Shown: positions 31,411 through 40,146 of the stretch, piece by piece
Layout of the letters: each line of letters begins with the position of its first letter
Position numbering within the stretch: position 1 is the stretch's first letter
Source: DAIOFH01 sp036745875
GTDB taxonomy: Bacteria; Planctomycetota; SZUA-567
Assembly (NCBI GenBank): GCA_036745875.1
Contig: DAIOFH010000008.1
Span: 1-47,950, forward strand
DNA: 47,950 nucleotides
Direction: 5' to 3'
Made by a program: the position numbers and the translations under genes
The notes under the pieces: model-generated
What the model was told of the DNA's origin: nothing
Seen by the model: only the letters and a program-made list of their open reading frames with translations
Databases searched by the model: none

Positions 31411-32790
31411 ATGTCCAGCATATCTGTCAAAGAACTCCTCGCCGGCAGCAAGGTAAACGAAACGGTGTGCGTCGAAGGCTGGTTGAAGACCGCCAGGCAC
31501 GGCAAGGGTTTTTCGTTTCTCGAAGTATATGACGGCAGTTGTTTCGGTTCGCTGCAATGCGTCGCCGACGCAAACCTGGCGAACTACGAGGAAGTGAAAA
31601 AATTGAACACCGGCTGCGCCGTGCGCATAGACGGCAAGCTGGTGGCAAGCCAGGGGAAAGGCCAGCAGTGGGAAGTCGCCGCCTCAGCGGTCGAACCCGT
31701 AGGCATGGTCGACGCCGACTATCCCCTTCAGAAAAAACGCCACAGCCTCGAATTCCTGAGAACGATCGAGCATCTACGTCTCAGGACCAACACCCTCGGC
31801 GCGGTCATGCGCGTCAGGAACGTGGCGGCAGCGGCGATCCACGGCTTTTTCCAGCAGAACGGCTTTGTCTGGCTGCATACTCCCATCATCACGGCGTCGG
31901 ACTCCGAGGGCGCGGGGCAGATGTTCCAGGTCACCACCCTCGACATGGAAAACCCGCCGCGCGGCGATGACGGCAAAGTCGATTACAACCAGGACTTCTT
32001 CGGCGTCGACTCCCGTCTGACCGTCTCCGGACAGCTCGAAGGCGAAGCGGGCGCGCTCGCCCTGAAAAAAATATATACTTTCGGCCCCACCTTCCGGGCG
32101 GAAAATTCCCACACCTCCCGCCACCTTGCGGAATTCTGGATGGTCGAACCGGAGGCGGCTTTCATGGATCTTTCCGGCGACATGGAGCTGGCGGAAGCGT
32201 TCCTCAAGCATCTTTTCAAAAGCGTGATGGAGGCAGTGCCGGACGACCTGGAATTTTTCAACACGCGGATCGAAAGCGGCCTTCTCGATGTCCTGCAGTC
32301 CATCGTCGACAGCCCGTTCGAGCACCTCACCTACACGAAGGCTGTGGAACTGCTGGAAAAATCGGGGGAGAATTTCGAATTCCCGGTGAAATGGGGCGTG
32401 GACCTTCAGAGCGAACACGAACGCTATCTGACCGAGACCCTGATAAAGCGCCCGGTCATCGTCACCGACTATCCCAAGGACATCAAGGCGTTTTATATGT
32501 ATTTGAACGATGACGAAAAAACCGTCCGGGGCATGGATGTGCTGGTGCCGAGGGTCGGCGAAATCATCGGCGGCGCGGAACGCGAATGCCGCCCGGAAAT
32601 CCTCCTCGCCCGCATGCGTGAGTGCGGACTCAATCCCGATGACTATACCTGGTATGTCGACCTGCGCCGATTCGGCTCGACGCCTCACGCCGGGTTCGGG
32701 CTTGGCTTCGAACGCGCGGTGCAGTTCATCACCGGCATGCAGAACATTCGCGATGTCATACCTTTCCCGAGGACTCCGGGCGGGATTTAG
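31411..32790 (+). CDS. asnS: asparaginyl-tRNA synthetase
   Basis: 459 residues, class IIb synthetase that charges tRNA-Asn with asparagine. The N-terminal OB-fold anticodon domain (VCVEGWLKTARHGKGFSFLEV, about 19-39) precedes the catalytic domain with motif 1 near FVWLHTPIITASDSEGAGQMF, motif 2 FRAENSHTSRHLAEFWMVEPE (shown here only for location, near residue 230) and motif 3 HAGFGLGFERAVQFITG near the end. The start has AAGGA 6 bases upstream. The length is normal. Its presence implies direct Asn-tRNA charging, not only the transamidation route. Confidence 0.96.
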   Translation: MSSISVKELLAGSKVNETVCVEGWLKTARHGKGFSFLEVYDGSCFGSLQCVADANLANYEEVKKLNTGCAVRIDGKLVASQGKGQQWEVAASAVEPVGMVDADYPLQKKRHSLEFLRTIEHLRLRTNTLGAVMRVRNVAAAAIHGFFQQNGFVWLHTPIITASDSEGAGQMFQVTTLDMENPPRGDDGKVDYNQDFFGVDSRLTVSGQLEGEAGALALKKIYTFGPTFRAENSHTSRHLAEFWMVEPEAAFMDLSGDMELAEAFLKHLFKSVMEAVPDDLEFFNTRIESGLLDVLQSIVDSPFEHLTYTKAVELLEKSGENFEFPVKWGVDLQSEHERYLTETLIKRPVIVTDYPKDIKAFYMYLNDDEKTVRGMDVLVPRVGEIIGGAERECRPEILLARMRECGLNPDDYTWYVDLRRFGSTPHAGFGLGFERAVQFITGMQNIRDVIPFPRTPGGI

Positions 32791-32802
32791 GAAAGTGTTT
32801 TT

Positions 32803-32858
32803 CCCCCTCACACCAACCCTCAACCCAAAGGAGAAAAAGGGTTAGGGTGAGGGGAAAA
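32803..32858. repeat. GC-rich inverted repeat with GGGTTAGGGTGAGGGG arm, copy 2
   Basis: The left arm TTCCCCCTCACACCAACCC and the right arm GGGTTAGGGTGAGGGGAA (about 32836-32855) are imperfect inverted copies around a short A-rich loop. The right arm matches the tail at 26191-26204. It sits between the convergent ends of asnS and the DUF3795 gene and has A/T runs on both sides, as expected for a two-way terminator. Confidence 0.7.
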
Positions 32859-32860
32859 AA

Positions 32861-33286
32861 CTATTCATATGTAAACCCCTCTGCCCGGCGCTCATCCTGC
32901 AGCTTCGCCCATTCGTCCATTCCTTTCTCTTTCAGAAACGCGTTATCGGCGATTAGGACGGGGTGGTTCTCGGAAAAATAATCGAAGTGCGCGCACGGGT
33001 ACTGGTCGCACGACGCGCACATTTCGACGCCTTTTTCTTTGGCGCAAATCCTGATGGCGCAGTCCGGACTCCCTCCCCCCTCCCGGCATGACGGGCACAC
33101 GCCGTTTTGCGCCAGGTTTTCCAAGACCGCCCAAAAGCTGTCGCCGCCCGGGACGAAATGCACGAGTTCTTCAAAGCCGAACGCCTTCATTTCATCATAA
33201 TATGCTTTTGAATGCGGTTGGATTTTTGCCCTCGCCACACAATTTTCACAGTGCAAGCCACAATAACAGATGTATTGACTGTCCAT
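32861..33286 (-). CDS. DUF3795 cysteine-rich protein
   Basis: 141 residues from the ATG at 33286 (AAAGG 8 bases upstream); the frame is open for 39 more codons without a start signal. It has the DUF3795 layout: an N-terminal CYCGLHCENCVARAKI cluster, then CPSCREGGGSPDCAIRICAKEKG and MCASCDQYPC. At least ten Cys in pairs suggest zinc or iron-sulfur binding. The biochemical role of the family is unknown. Single gene, convergent to asnS and divergent from the liv operon. Confidence 0.85.
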   Translation of the reverse strand: MDSQYICYCGLHCENCVARAKIQPHSKAYYDEMKAFGFEELVHFVPGGDSFWAVLENLAQNGVCPSCREGGGSPDCAIRICAKEKGVEMCASCDQYPCAHFDYFSENHPVLIADNAFLKEKGMDEWAKLQDERRAEGFTYE

Positions 33287-33606
33287 CACGAGCGCCTTTC
33301 GTGCAGGAAGCTCTCCTTCATTAGTCAGTATACACCGGTTCTTGCCCTTTTTTCGGTACTCAAACCTACCATTCTTCAGGAAAATCTTATCGTCTTTCCT
33401 CACCGCAACCTCCGCTCTTGTATCGAATTATCGACATTTCTATTGCCATAATGCCGTTTCTGTCATACAGTTGGTGAAATACATGACTTGATGTTCGGTT
33501 GCGTAAACCTGCCGCCTGAAGATCACTCAGGTGACGGGTTGTTTGTTGCCCCGCTCTCGGTACGCGCGTACCAATTGGAGCGGGAATCATTTATCGGGAG
33601 ATTGAA
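33287..33606. other. 320-bp divergent region with a hairpin before livK
   Basis: No gene. At 33550-33584 the outer arms CCCGCTC and GAGCGGG enclose the inner palindrome GGTACGCGCGTACC. The structure ends 22 bases before the livK ATG and 12 bases before its GGGAG ribosome site, so it lies in the operon leader. No clear -35/-10 pair is visible. Confidence 0.6.
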
Positions 33607-34734
33607 ATGCACAACAGATTCTTGTCCGGCGCGTTGGTTGTCTGCTGTACCCTTATGGCCGGTTTTGCCCTCGCCGGCGAACCGATCAAGATCGGCGTCA
33701 TGGCCGCAGTCACCGGAGCATGGGCGTCCGAGGGCCAGGACATGGTCAACGTCGTCGAAACGCTCACCAGCCAGGTCAACGCCGACGGCGGCATCAACGG
33801 CCGCCAGATCGTCATTGAAGTCGGCGACGACGCCGGCGACCCCCGCACCGCCGCACTCGCCGCCCAGCGCCTCGTTTCCTCCGGCGTTGTCGCGGTGATC
33901 GGCACCTACGGTTCCGCCATCACCGAAGCGGCGCAGGGCATCTACGATGACGAAGGCGTCCTGCAGATCGCCACCGGCTCGACCTCGATCCGCCTTTCGG
34001 AAAAAGGGCTTCCCCTCTTCTTCCGCACCTGCCCCCGCGACGACGACCAGGGCAAATACTTCAACGCCAAGATGGTCGAAATGGGCATGAGGAAAGTCGC
34101 CCTCCTCCACGACAACAGCGCCTACGCCAAGGGCCTCGCCGAGGAATGCAAGGCATTGTTCGAAGCGAGCGGCATCGACGTCGTCTTCTACGACGCCATC
34201 ACGGCGGGCGACCGCGACTTCTCGACGAGCCTCGTCTCCATGAAAACCGCCAACCCCGAGATGATCGTCTTCACCGGCTACTACCCTGAAGCCGCCATGC
34301 TGCTGCGCCAGAAAATGGACATGGGCTGGAACGTCCCCATGATCGGCGGCGACGCCACCAACAACACGGCGCTGATTGAAATCTCCGGGACCAAGGCCGC
34401 CGAAGGCTATTATTTCGTCAGCCCTCCCGGCCCCCTCGACCTCACCGGCCCCGCCGCCAAGGCCTTCATGGCGCTGTTCCAGGAGAAGTACAAGAGAAGC
34501 CCCACCTCGGTCTGGTCGATCATGGCCGGCGACGCCTTCCTGACCATCGTCGAAGCGATGAAAAACATCGACAACATCACTTCCGAGGAAATCGGCGACT
34601 ACCTCCACAACTCGCTCAAAAAATACCCCGGCTTCACCGGCGAAATTTCCTACAATGAAAAAGGCGACCGCGTCGGCGACGTGTACCGCCTCTATCGGGT
34701 CGACGCCGAAGGCGTGTTCAGGCTGGTCGAGTAA
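33607..34734 (+). CDS. livK: branched-chain amino-acid ABC transporter, periplasmic binding protein
   Basis: 375 residues of the type-1 periplasmic ligand-binding family (LivJ/LivK type). The signal peptide covers about the first 23 residues (ALVVCCTLMAGFALA). Typical parts are IKIGVMAAVTGAWASEGQD, NADGGINGRQIVIEVGDDAG and VVAVIGTYGSAITEA. It captures leucine, isoleucine, valine or a similar ligand in the periplasm and delivers it to LivHM. GGGAG lies 6 bases before the ATG. First gene of a five-gene operon. Related systems carry urea or short amides, so the true ligand is not fixed by sequence. Confidence 0.93.
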   Translation: MHNRFLSGALVVCCTLMAGFALAGEPIKIGVMAAVTGAWASEGQDMVNVVETLTSQVNADGGINGRQIVIEVGDDAGDPRTAALAAQRLVSSGVVAVIGTYGSAITEAAQGIYDDEGVLQIATGSTSIRLSEKGLPLFFRTCPRDDDQGKYFNAKMVEMGMRKVALLHDNSAYAKGLAEECKALFEASGIDVVFYDAITAGDRDFSTSLVSMKTANPEMIVFTGYYPEAAMLLRQKMDMGWNVPMIGGDATNNTALIEISGTKAAEGYYFVSPPGPLDLTGPAAKAFMALFQEKYKRSPTSVWSIMAGDAFLTIVEAMKNIDNITSEEIGDYLHNSLKKYPGFTGEISYNEKGDRVGDVYRLYRVDAEGVFRLVE

Positions 34735-34736
34735 GT

Positions 34737-35642
34737 ATGGAAATATTTATCCAGCAGCTCACGAACGGCCTCGCCGTCGGCGGCATTTACGCCTTGATCG
34801 CCCTCGGCTATACCATGGTTTACGGCGTTCTCAAGCTTATCAATTTCGCGCATGGTGAACTGTTCGCCCTCGGGGCGTACCTCGGCTTCACCCTGCTCGT
34901 CTCCTTTGGCTTGGCCGGAGCGGTGGGAACCGCTCCGGCGGTCATTATCATAGCCCTCATGGTCATGGGACTGTCCGCCGTCGTCGGCTACCTGCTCGAG
35001 CGTGTCGCCTACCGGCCGCTCCGGAAGTCGGACCGCCTTTCGTCCGTCGTGTCGGCCCTGGGAGCCAGCATCTTTTTCCAGAACGCCATCATGCTGATCT
35101 GGGGCGCGCAATACCACGCCTACCCGGCCGGCATCATTCCGAACGTCACCGTCGCCATCGCCGGGCAGAACGTGCCCCTGATCCGCATCTTCGTCCTGGT
35201 GTCCAGCGTGGTCGTCATGCTGATCCTCTACATGTTCATAAACCGCACCCGCATGGGCATGGCGATCCGCGCCTCCGCCATCGACCAGGGCGCGGCCAAG
35301 CTGATGGGCATCGACGTCCGCAGCGTCATCAGCATCGTGTTCATGATCGGCCCGGCGCTGGGCGGACTGGCCGGGGTCATGGTCGGCATCTATTACGGGC
35401 AGATCAATTTCAACATGGGGCAGATGTACGGCCTCAAGGCATTCACCGCCGCCATCATCGGCGGCATCGGCAATATCCCCGGAGCCATGCTCGGGGGGCT
35501 TTTGCTCGGACTGCTCGAAGCATTCGGCGCGGCCTATATTTCCCTCGCCTGGCGCGACGCCATAACCTTCGCCGTATTGATTATCATCCTGGTTGTCCGC
35601 CCCACGGGCATCCTGCGTGAAAGAGTGGCTGAAAAATTATGA
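34737..35642 (+). CDS. livH: branched-chain amino-acid ABC transporter permease LivH
   Basis: 301 residues with about eight membrane segments, starting two bases after livK. Family marks are LTNGLAVGGIYALIALGYTM and YGVLKLINFAHGELFALGAY at the N-terminus, RTRMGMAIRASAIDQGAAKLMGI before the coupling helix, and GLKAFTAAIIGGIGNIPGAMLGG in the last third. With LivM it forms the transmembrane channel driven by LivG and LivF. The length is typical. Confidence 0.94.
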   Translation: MEIFIQQLTNGLAVGGIYALIALGYTMVYGVLKLINFAHGELFALGAYLGFTLLVSFGLAGAVGTAPAVIIIALMVMGLSAVVGYLLERVAYRPLRKSDRLSSVVSALGASIFFQNAIMLIWGAQYHAYPAGIIPNVTVAIAGQNVPLIRIFVLVSSVVVMLILYMFINRTRMGMAIRASAIDQGAAKLMGIDVRSVISIVFMIGPALGGLAGVMVGIYYGQINFNMGQMYGLKAFTAAIIGGIGNIPGAMLGGLLLGLLEAFGAAYISLAWRDAITFAVLIIILVVRPTGILRERVAEKL

Positions 35643-36601
35643 CCGGAACCACCCGTAAAGTTTTGTGCATCATCGGCGTGCTGATCTTTTTCACCCTTCC
35701 CGAAATGGGGTTGGGGCCGTACTGGCTGGGCGTCCTGAACCAGGTCGGCATCTACGCCGTCCTCGCGCTGTCCTTGAACATCATCCTCGGCCACGCCGGG
35801 ATGTTCCATATGGGCCATGCCGCCTTCTTCGCCGTAGGGGCATATGTCACGGCGATCCTGAACACCGTCTACGGCGTCCCGATCCTCGCCACCTTCCCGC
35901 TTGCCGGGCTGGCGGCCGGGATATTCGCCCTCGCCGTTGCCGCCCCGATCATCCACCTCCGGGGCGACTACCTGCTGATGGTGACGATAGGCATTGTCGA
36001 AATCGTGCGAATAGCCCTTATCAACGACATCTTCGGCCTGACCGGCGGAGCCAACGGGATTGTCGGCATCCAGCGTCCCGTGCTTTTCGGGCTCAAAATC
36101 ACCAGGCCCTGGCAGTTCTTTTACTTTATCTGGGGTTTTGTCGCGGTCTCGATGTTTATTTTTCGTTGGCTTGAGCACTCGCGCTTCGGTCGCGCCCTCA
36201 AATTTATCCGGGAAGACGTGGTGGCGGCGGAAGGGATGGGCATCAACACCGCCCGCTCGAAATTGTTCGCCTTCGTCATAGGCGCGGTATGGGCGGGGTT
36301 CACCGGCACCATTTTCGCGACGCAGATGCGCACCATTTCCCCCGGCTCGTTCAGCTACTGGGAGTCTGTCGTATTGTTCATGATCGTGATCCTTGGAGGA
36401 AGGGGAAGCCAGCGCGGCGTCCTTATCGGCTCGTTCCTGGTGATCGGCCTGCCTGAGCTGTTCAGGGGCCTGCAGAGCAGCCGACTGCTGTTTTTCGGCG
36501 CTGCCCTGATCATCATGATGATTTTCCGGCCCCAGGGCCTGTTTCCGGCGCCACGGCGCAAGTACCGATTGCCTGCGCCCTATTCGGACAAATACGCATG
36601 A
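35639..36601 (+). CDS. livM: branched-chain amino-acid ABC transporter permease LivM
   Basis: 320 residues, overlapping the end of livH by four bases (ATGA). Multi-pass protein with the LivM marks ALSLNIILGHAGMFHMGHAA, GDYLLMVTIGIVEIVRI, REDVVAAEGMGINTARSKL and a C-terminal VVLFMIVILGGRGSQRGVL. Pairs with LivH in the membrane. The end (RPQGLFPAPRRKY) is typical of the family. Confidence 0.94.
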   Translation: MTGTTRKVLCIIGVLIFFTLPEMGLGPYWLGVLNQVGIYAVLALSLNIILGHAGMFHMGHAAFFAVGAYVTAILNTVYGVPILATFPLAGLAAGIFALAVAAPIIHLRGDYLLMVTIGIVEIVRIALINDIFGLTGGANGIVGIQRPVLFGLKITRPWQFFYFIWGFVAVSMFIFRWLEHSRFGRALKFIREDVVAAEGMGINTARSKLFAFVIGAVWAGFTGTIFATQMRTISPGSFSYWESVVLFMIVILGGRGSQRGVLIGSFLVIGLPELFRGLQSSRLLFFGAALIIMMIFRPQGLFPAPRRKYRLPAPYSDKYA

Positions 36602-37362
36602 TCCTTCTTTCCATATCCAACCTCACGAAATCCTTTGGCGGGCTGGTGGCGGTAGGCGGCGTCTCCTTCGAGGTCGAACAGGGCGACGTCCTCGGGCTTA
36701 TCGGCCCGAACGGCGCGGGCAAGACCACCGTCTTCAACCTCGTCACCGGGGTGACGCCCCCGGACAGCGGCGAAATATTTTTCACCCAGCGCCGCCTCGC
36801 CAGGCTCAAGCCGCACAGGGTGGTGGAACTCGGCCTCGCCCGCACCTTCCAGACGATACGCCTTTTCCCCACCATGTCCGTCCTGGAGAACGTCCTTTCC
36901 GGCCGCCATTGCCGCATGCGGACAGGCATCATTTCCTCCATGTTGTCTCTGCCGGGAAAAGCCCTGGAGGAAAGGAACGCCGTCTCCCGCGCCATGGAGG
37001 AGTTGGAATTTGTCGGCCTCGCCGACCACTGGAACGCGCCCGCGGGCGGCTTGTCCTATGGCGACCAGCGGCTTCTGGAAATCGCCAGGGCGCTGGCGAC
37101 GGACCCGCGCATGGTCGTACTGGACGAACCGGCGGGCGGCATGAACGATCAGGAAACGGTGGAACTCCGCAGCCTGATCAAACGGATCCACAAGCGCAGC
37201 ATCACCATCATGCTCATCGAGCACGACATGGGTTTCGTCATGAAGTCCTGCAACAAGCTGGTGGTGCTTGAAAACGGCCTGGTGATAGCCAAGGGTACGC
37301 CCGAGGAGATCCAGAAGAACCAACGCGTTATCGAAGCGTATCTGGGAACCGACGATGACTAA
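36598..37362 (+). CDS. livG: branched-chain amino-acid ABC transporter ATPase LivG
   Basis: 254 residues, overlapping livM by four bases. Complete ABC ATPase: Walker A GPNGAGKTT near 41, Q-loop region GLARTFQTIRLF, signature LSYGDQRLLEIARAL, Walker B MVVLDEPAGGMND and switch His in IEHDMGFVM. The GLARTFQ segment and the LSYGxQR form of the signature are typical of LivG rather than LivF. Confidence 0.95.
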   Translation: MILLSISNLTKSFGGLVAVGGVSFEVEQGDVLGLIGPNGAGKTTVFNLVTGVTPPDSGEIFFTQRRLARLKPHRVVELGLARTFQTIRLFPTMSVLENVLSGRHCRMRTGIISSMLSLPGKALEERNAVSRAMEELEFVGLADHWNAPAGGLSYGDQRLLEIARALATDPRMVVLDEPAGGMNDQETVELRSLIKRIHKRSITIMLIEHDMGFVMKSCNKLVVLENGLVIAKGTPEEIQKNQRVIEAYLGTDDD

Positions 37363-38071
37363 AATGCTGGAATTGAATGAAGTGAGCGTCTTCTACGGCC
37401 CGGTGGGGGCGCTCCATAACGTGAATATTGTTGTCGAAAAAGGCGAGCTTGTCAGCATCCTCGGCTCGAACGGTGCGGGGAAAAGCACCACGCTTATGGC
37501 GATAAGCGGCCTCGTCCACCTGAAAAGCGGCACCATTCATTTTGAAGGTTCCCGGATAGACACGCTGAAAAGCTACGAAATGGTCAGGCTCGGGATAACC
37601 CAGTCGCCGGAAGGCCGCCGCGTTTTCGGCCCGCTGACGGTGAAGGAAAACCTCCTCCTCGGGGCGTTCACCAAGACGGATTCGCAGTGGATCGACGAGC
37701 GCCTGCGCTGGATTTACGACATGTTCCCGCGTTTGGAGGAAAGGCGGGCGCAGATGGCGGGCACGCTCTCGGGCGGCGAACAGCAGATGCTGGCGATTGG
37801 CCGGGCACTGATGGCGGATCCGAAATTGCTGCTTCTTGACGAACCGAGTTTGGGTCTCGCCCCCCTCATAGTGAAATCAATTTTCGCGACGATCAAAGAG
37901 ATCAACCGCTCAGGCGTGACTGTCATCCTTGTCGAACAAAACGCCAAGGCGGCCTTGAAATTGGCCGACCGCGCCTACGTCCTGGACGTCGGCAACCTTG
38001 CGATGCAGGGCGCAGCTGCGGACCTTTTGAACGATCCGATGGTGCAGAAAACATACCTCGGCGGAGGATAA
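37355..38071 (+). CDS. livF: branched-chain amino-acid ABC transporter ATPase LivF
   Basis: 238 residues, starting eight bases before the end of livG. Walker A GSNGAGKST, signature LSGGEQQMLAIGRAL, Walker B LLLLDEPSLGLAP, and VEQNAKAALKLADRAYVLD with Gln at the position where most ABC ATPases have the switch His, normal for LivF. It completes the livKHMGF set. The operon ends at a palindromic repeat between this gene and a convergent one. Confidence 0.95.
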   Translation: MTKMLELNEVSVFYGPVGALHNVNIVVEKGELVSILGSNGAGKSTTLMAISGLVHLKSGTIHFEGSRIDTLKSYEMVRLGITQSPEGRRVFGPLTVKENLLLGAFTKTDSQWIDERLRWIYDMFPRLEERRAQMAGTLSGGEQQMLAIGRALMADPKLLLLDEPSLGLAPLIVKSIFATIKEINRSGVTVILVEQNAKAALKLADRAYVLDVGNLAMQGAAADLLNDPMVQKTYLGGG

Positions 38072-38097
38072 TGCGCCAGCGTGCGGTATTTCAACAC

Positions 38098-38170
38098 CAC
38101 AGAGAGCACAGAAAACACAGAGGACCGCTTTTTAAAAAACTCTGTATCCTCTGTGTTCCCTGTCGCTGAG
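38098..38170. repeat. CACAGAG-type palindromic intergenic repeat, copy 3
   Basis: The left arm (38098-38124) contains CACAGAGAGCACAG and AACACAGAGG; the right arm (38139-38170) contains CCTCTGTGTTCCCTGT. The loop CCGCTTTTTAAAAAA is close to the reverse complement of the loop of copy 2. It fills the gap between the convergent livF and DUF533 genes. Confidence 0.8.
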
Positions 38171-38175
38171 AAAAA

Positions 38176-38910
38176 TTATGCTTGCTGCGCGATATGCTGT
38201 TCAAGAGCGTTACGTGCATCGGGTGAAATATTCAGCGCCGTCGCCAGCGCGTCGAGGTAGCTTTTTTCCATAAACTGGTCGGCGTTCGTGAGGAGTCTGC
38301 TAAGGACGTACAATTGCATCGCTTCCTGCTGGTCCTGGACGCCGTAGGCGACCTTGTTCGGGTCCAGCGGTTCATCCATGGCCTGCTGCACCAATTGCTT
38401 GCCTTCAGGCCCCAGGTTCAGTTTCTGTAATTGGCTGTTAATGGCGGCCTGTTCCCGGTCGTCGATATGGCCGTCTGCCTTGGCCGCATACACGATTGCA
38501 CGCAAGAGGCGTTCGACTTTCGCGGTCGGGTTGGCCTGAACAGGAGCCGGTCTCTGAGCCTGTGCTGTTTGCGCCGAATGGCCGCCGAACAACCCGCCAA
38601 GGCTTGACGCAAGGTCGCCGCCGCCTGACGAACCTGCCGAGCCGCCTCCCATCAGCGAGCCGAGCAAACCGCCAAGCGCGCCGAGGCCGCCACCGCCGCC
38701 CATACCTGTACTTGCTCCCATGTTGCCGGCACCGCCCTGTTTTCCGGAAAACAGCGCGCCCATAAGGCCGCCCAATATCTCGGGGCTGAGCAATGACCCC
38801 AGACCACCCATTCCCGCAGCACCGCTCTGCGTGCTGGCGCTACGCTGTTGCCCCGGCGTAGCACCCATGCTCTGGCCCAGAATGGCTGTCAATCCCTGAA
38901 GAAAGTCCAT
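38176..38910 (-). CDS. DUF533/TerB-like protein with Gly-rich N-terminus
   Basis: 244 residues from the ATG at 38910 (AAGGAG 5 bases upstream); a longer frame from 38955 lacks such a site. Residues 1-125 are low complexity, dominated by Gly, Ser, Ala and Met with repeated GGL/GGLLGSL units. Residues about 130-240 form the TerB-like helical domain of DUF533 (KVERLLRAIVYAAKADGHID, a metal-binding-type DGHID turn, and LYVLSRLLTNADQFMEKSYLDALA). The YebE-like family is membrane-associated in many bacteria; the function is unknown. Convergent with the liv operon. Confidence 0.85.
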   Translation of the reverse strand: MDFLQGLTAILGQSMGATPGQQRSASTQSGAAGMGGLGSLLSPEILGGLMGALFSGKQGGAGNMGASTGMGGGGGLGALGGLLGSLMGGGSAGSSGGGDLASSLGGLFGGHSAQTAQAQRPAPVQANPTAKVERLLRAIVYAAKADGHIDDREQAAINSQLQKLNLGPEGKQLVQQAMDEPLDPNKVAYGVQDQQEAMQLYVLSRLLTNADQFMEKSYLDALATALNISPDARNALEQHIAQQA

Positions 38911-39040
38911 GGCGTCTCCTTCTCGAAGAAAACCTCCTATCGATGACAGCGCCACTCTGTCACATGGCGTTTGTCACGAATTCCCCTCATTCCCAGTTAA
39001 CTCTATCAGATTACTGGCATGGGAAAAGAAAAACCATGCG

Positions 39041-39072
39041 GAAAAAAGAGAGACCCGATTCCGGGCCTCTCT
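39041..39072 (-). terminator. terminator of the sugar ABC operon
   Basis: AGAGAGACCCG / CGGGCCTCTCT with one mismatch and an ATTC loop. On the minus strand the stem's 3' end runs into a run of six T. It lies 30 bases after the binding-protein stop codon. Confidence 0.82.
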
Positions 39073-39101
39073 GGACATGACAAACAGATGCGGATATTGC
39101 A

Positions 39102-40076
39102 TTAAAACGGTGTATCGGGATTGTAGAAGTCCTTGGCGTTTTCTTTGGTGATGATTTCGGCCGGGACGATGATGCGGTTGGGCATGGCGCGGATCTGGTA
39201 GATATAGGGGTTGAGTTTTTCGCCCTTGACGCCGAGGACGGCGTAGGAAGTGGCTGTTGCGATGACTGACGGGGGATAGGTGCAGTCCGCCTTGACGAGC
39301 GGGTTCGAGTCGTCCATGATTTCCTTGACGACGTTCTTCAGAGCGCCGCCGCCCATGAACAACTTGATGTCGTTCCTGCCGGATTCCTTGTAGGCCTGCA
39401 TCGCGCCAAGCATCATGTCGTCGTCGCAGGTGAAGACGCCGTCGATCTGGTTGTATTTCTGGAGGAAGTTTTCCATGACGGCCAGGGATTTCTGGCGGTT
39501 CCAGTCGCCGGGCTGGACTTCGAGGAAGGTGATGCCGGGGTATTCGGCTGCCGCGTCCTTGGCGGCGTTGGTGCGGATGGTGTCGATGGGGGACGGGCTG
39601 CCGCCGAGCATGACGACGTTGCCTTTGCCGCCCAGGTATTCACAAAGATACTTCATGCCCTTCCTGGAGTAGTTGAAATCGTCGCCGGTGATATAGAGGT
39701 CGTAGATGCCTTCCTTGGAAACGCCGCGGTCGAGGACGACGATGTAGATGCCGGCATTGAAAGCCTGCTCCACCACATTCGTCACGGACGGGTCGTGCGG
39801 GAAGACGACGAGCGCGTTGACGCCCATGGTCATGAGGTCTTCGATGTCCGAAGCCTGTTGCGAGGAATTGCCCGAGAACTTGAGTTCGATGGTGATGTTG
39901 GCATCCCAGCCGGCCCAGTCGGCCTTGGCCTTGTTGGCCCAATAGTTCGCATTGGCCATCCAGCCGTGGGTCGCGGACGGCATGGAGACGCCGACCGTGT
40001 ACTTCTTGTCGGCCGCCTCGGCCATCACGCCCAATGTAACGCACAATGCCAGTACCAGAGCCGCAAAGTATCTCAT
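39102..40076 (-). CDS. sugar ABC transporter, periplasmic binding protein
   Basis: 324 residues of the ribose/galactose-binding type (Peripla_BP_4). Signal peptide to about residue 21 (cleavage near AEA). Family parts: YTVGVSMPSATHGWMANANYW, QQASDIEDLMTMGVNALVVFP, VVLDRGVSKEG, GKGNVVMLGGSP and GVFTCDDDMMLGAMQAY. The sugar is not predictable. AAGGAG lies 6 bases before the ATG. It is the last gene of the operon ATPase-permease-binding protein, an unusual order only in that the binding protein comes last. Confidence 0.93.
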   Translation of the reverse strand: MRYFAALVLALCVTLGVMAEAADKKYTVGVSMPSATHGWMANANYWANKAKADWAGWDANITIELKFSGNSSQQASDIEDLMTMGVNALVVFPHDPSVTNVVEQAFNAGIYIVVLDRGVSKEGIYDLYITGDDFNYSRKGMKYLCEYLGGKGNVVMLGGSPSPIDTIRTNAAKDAAAEYPGITFLEVQPGDWNRQKSLAVMENFLQKYNQIDGVFTCDDDMMLGAMQAYKESGRNDIKLFMGGGALKNVVKEIMDDSNPLVKADCTYPPSVIATATSYAVLGVKGEKLNPYIYQIRAMPNRIIVPAEIITKENAKDFYNPDTPF

Positions 40077-40146
40077 GCTGTTCTCCTTAGTAAAGACCCA
40101 TATCTTTTGGTTTCGCCACCATTGGCGAACCGGACAATCAACCGGA

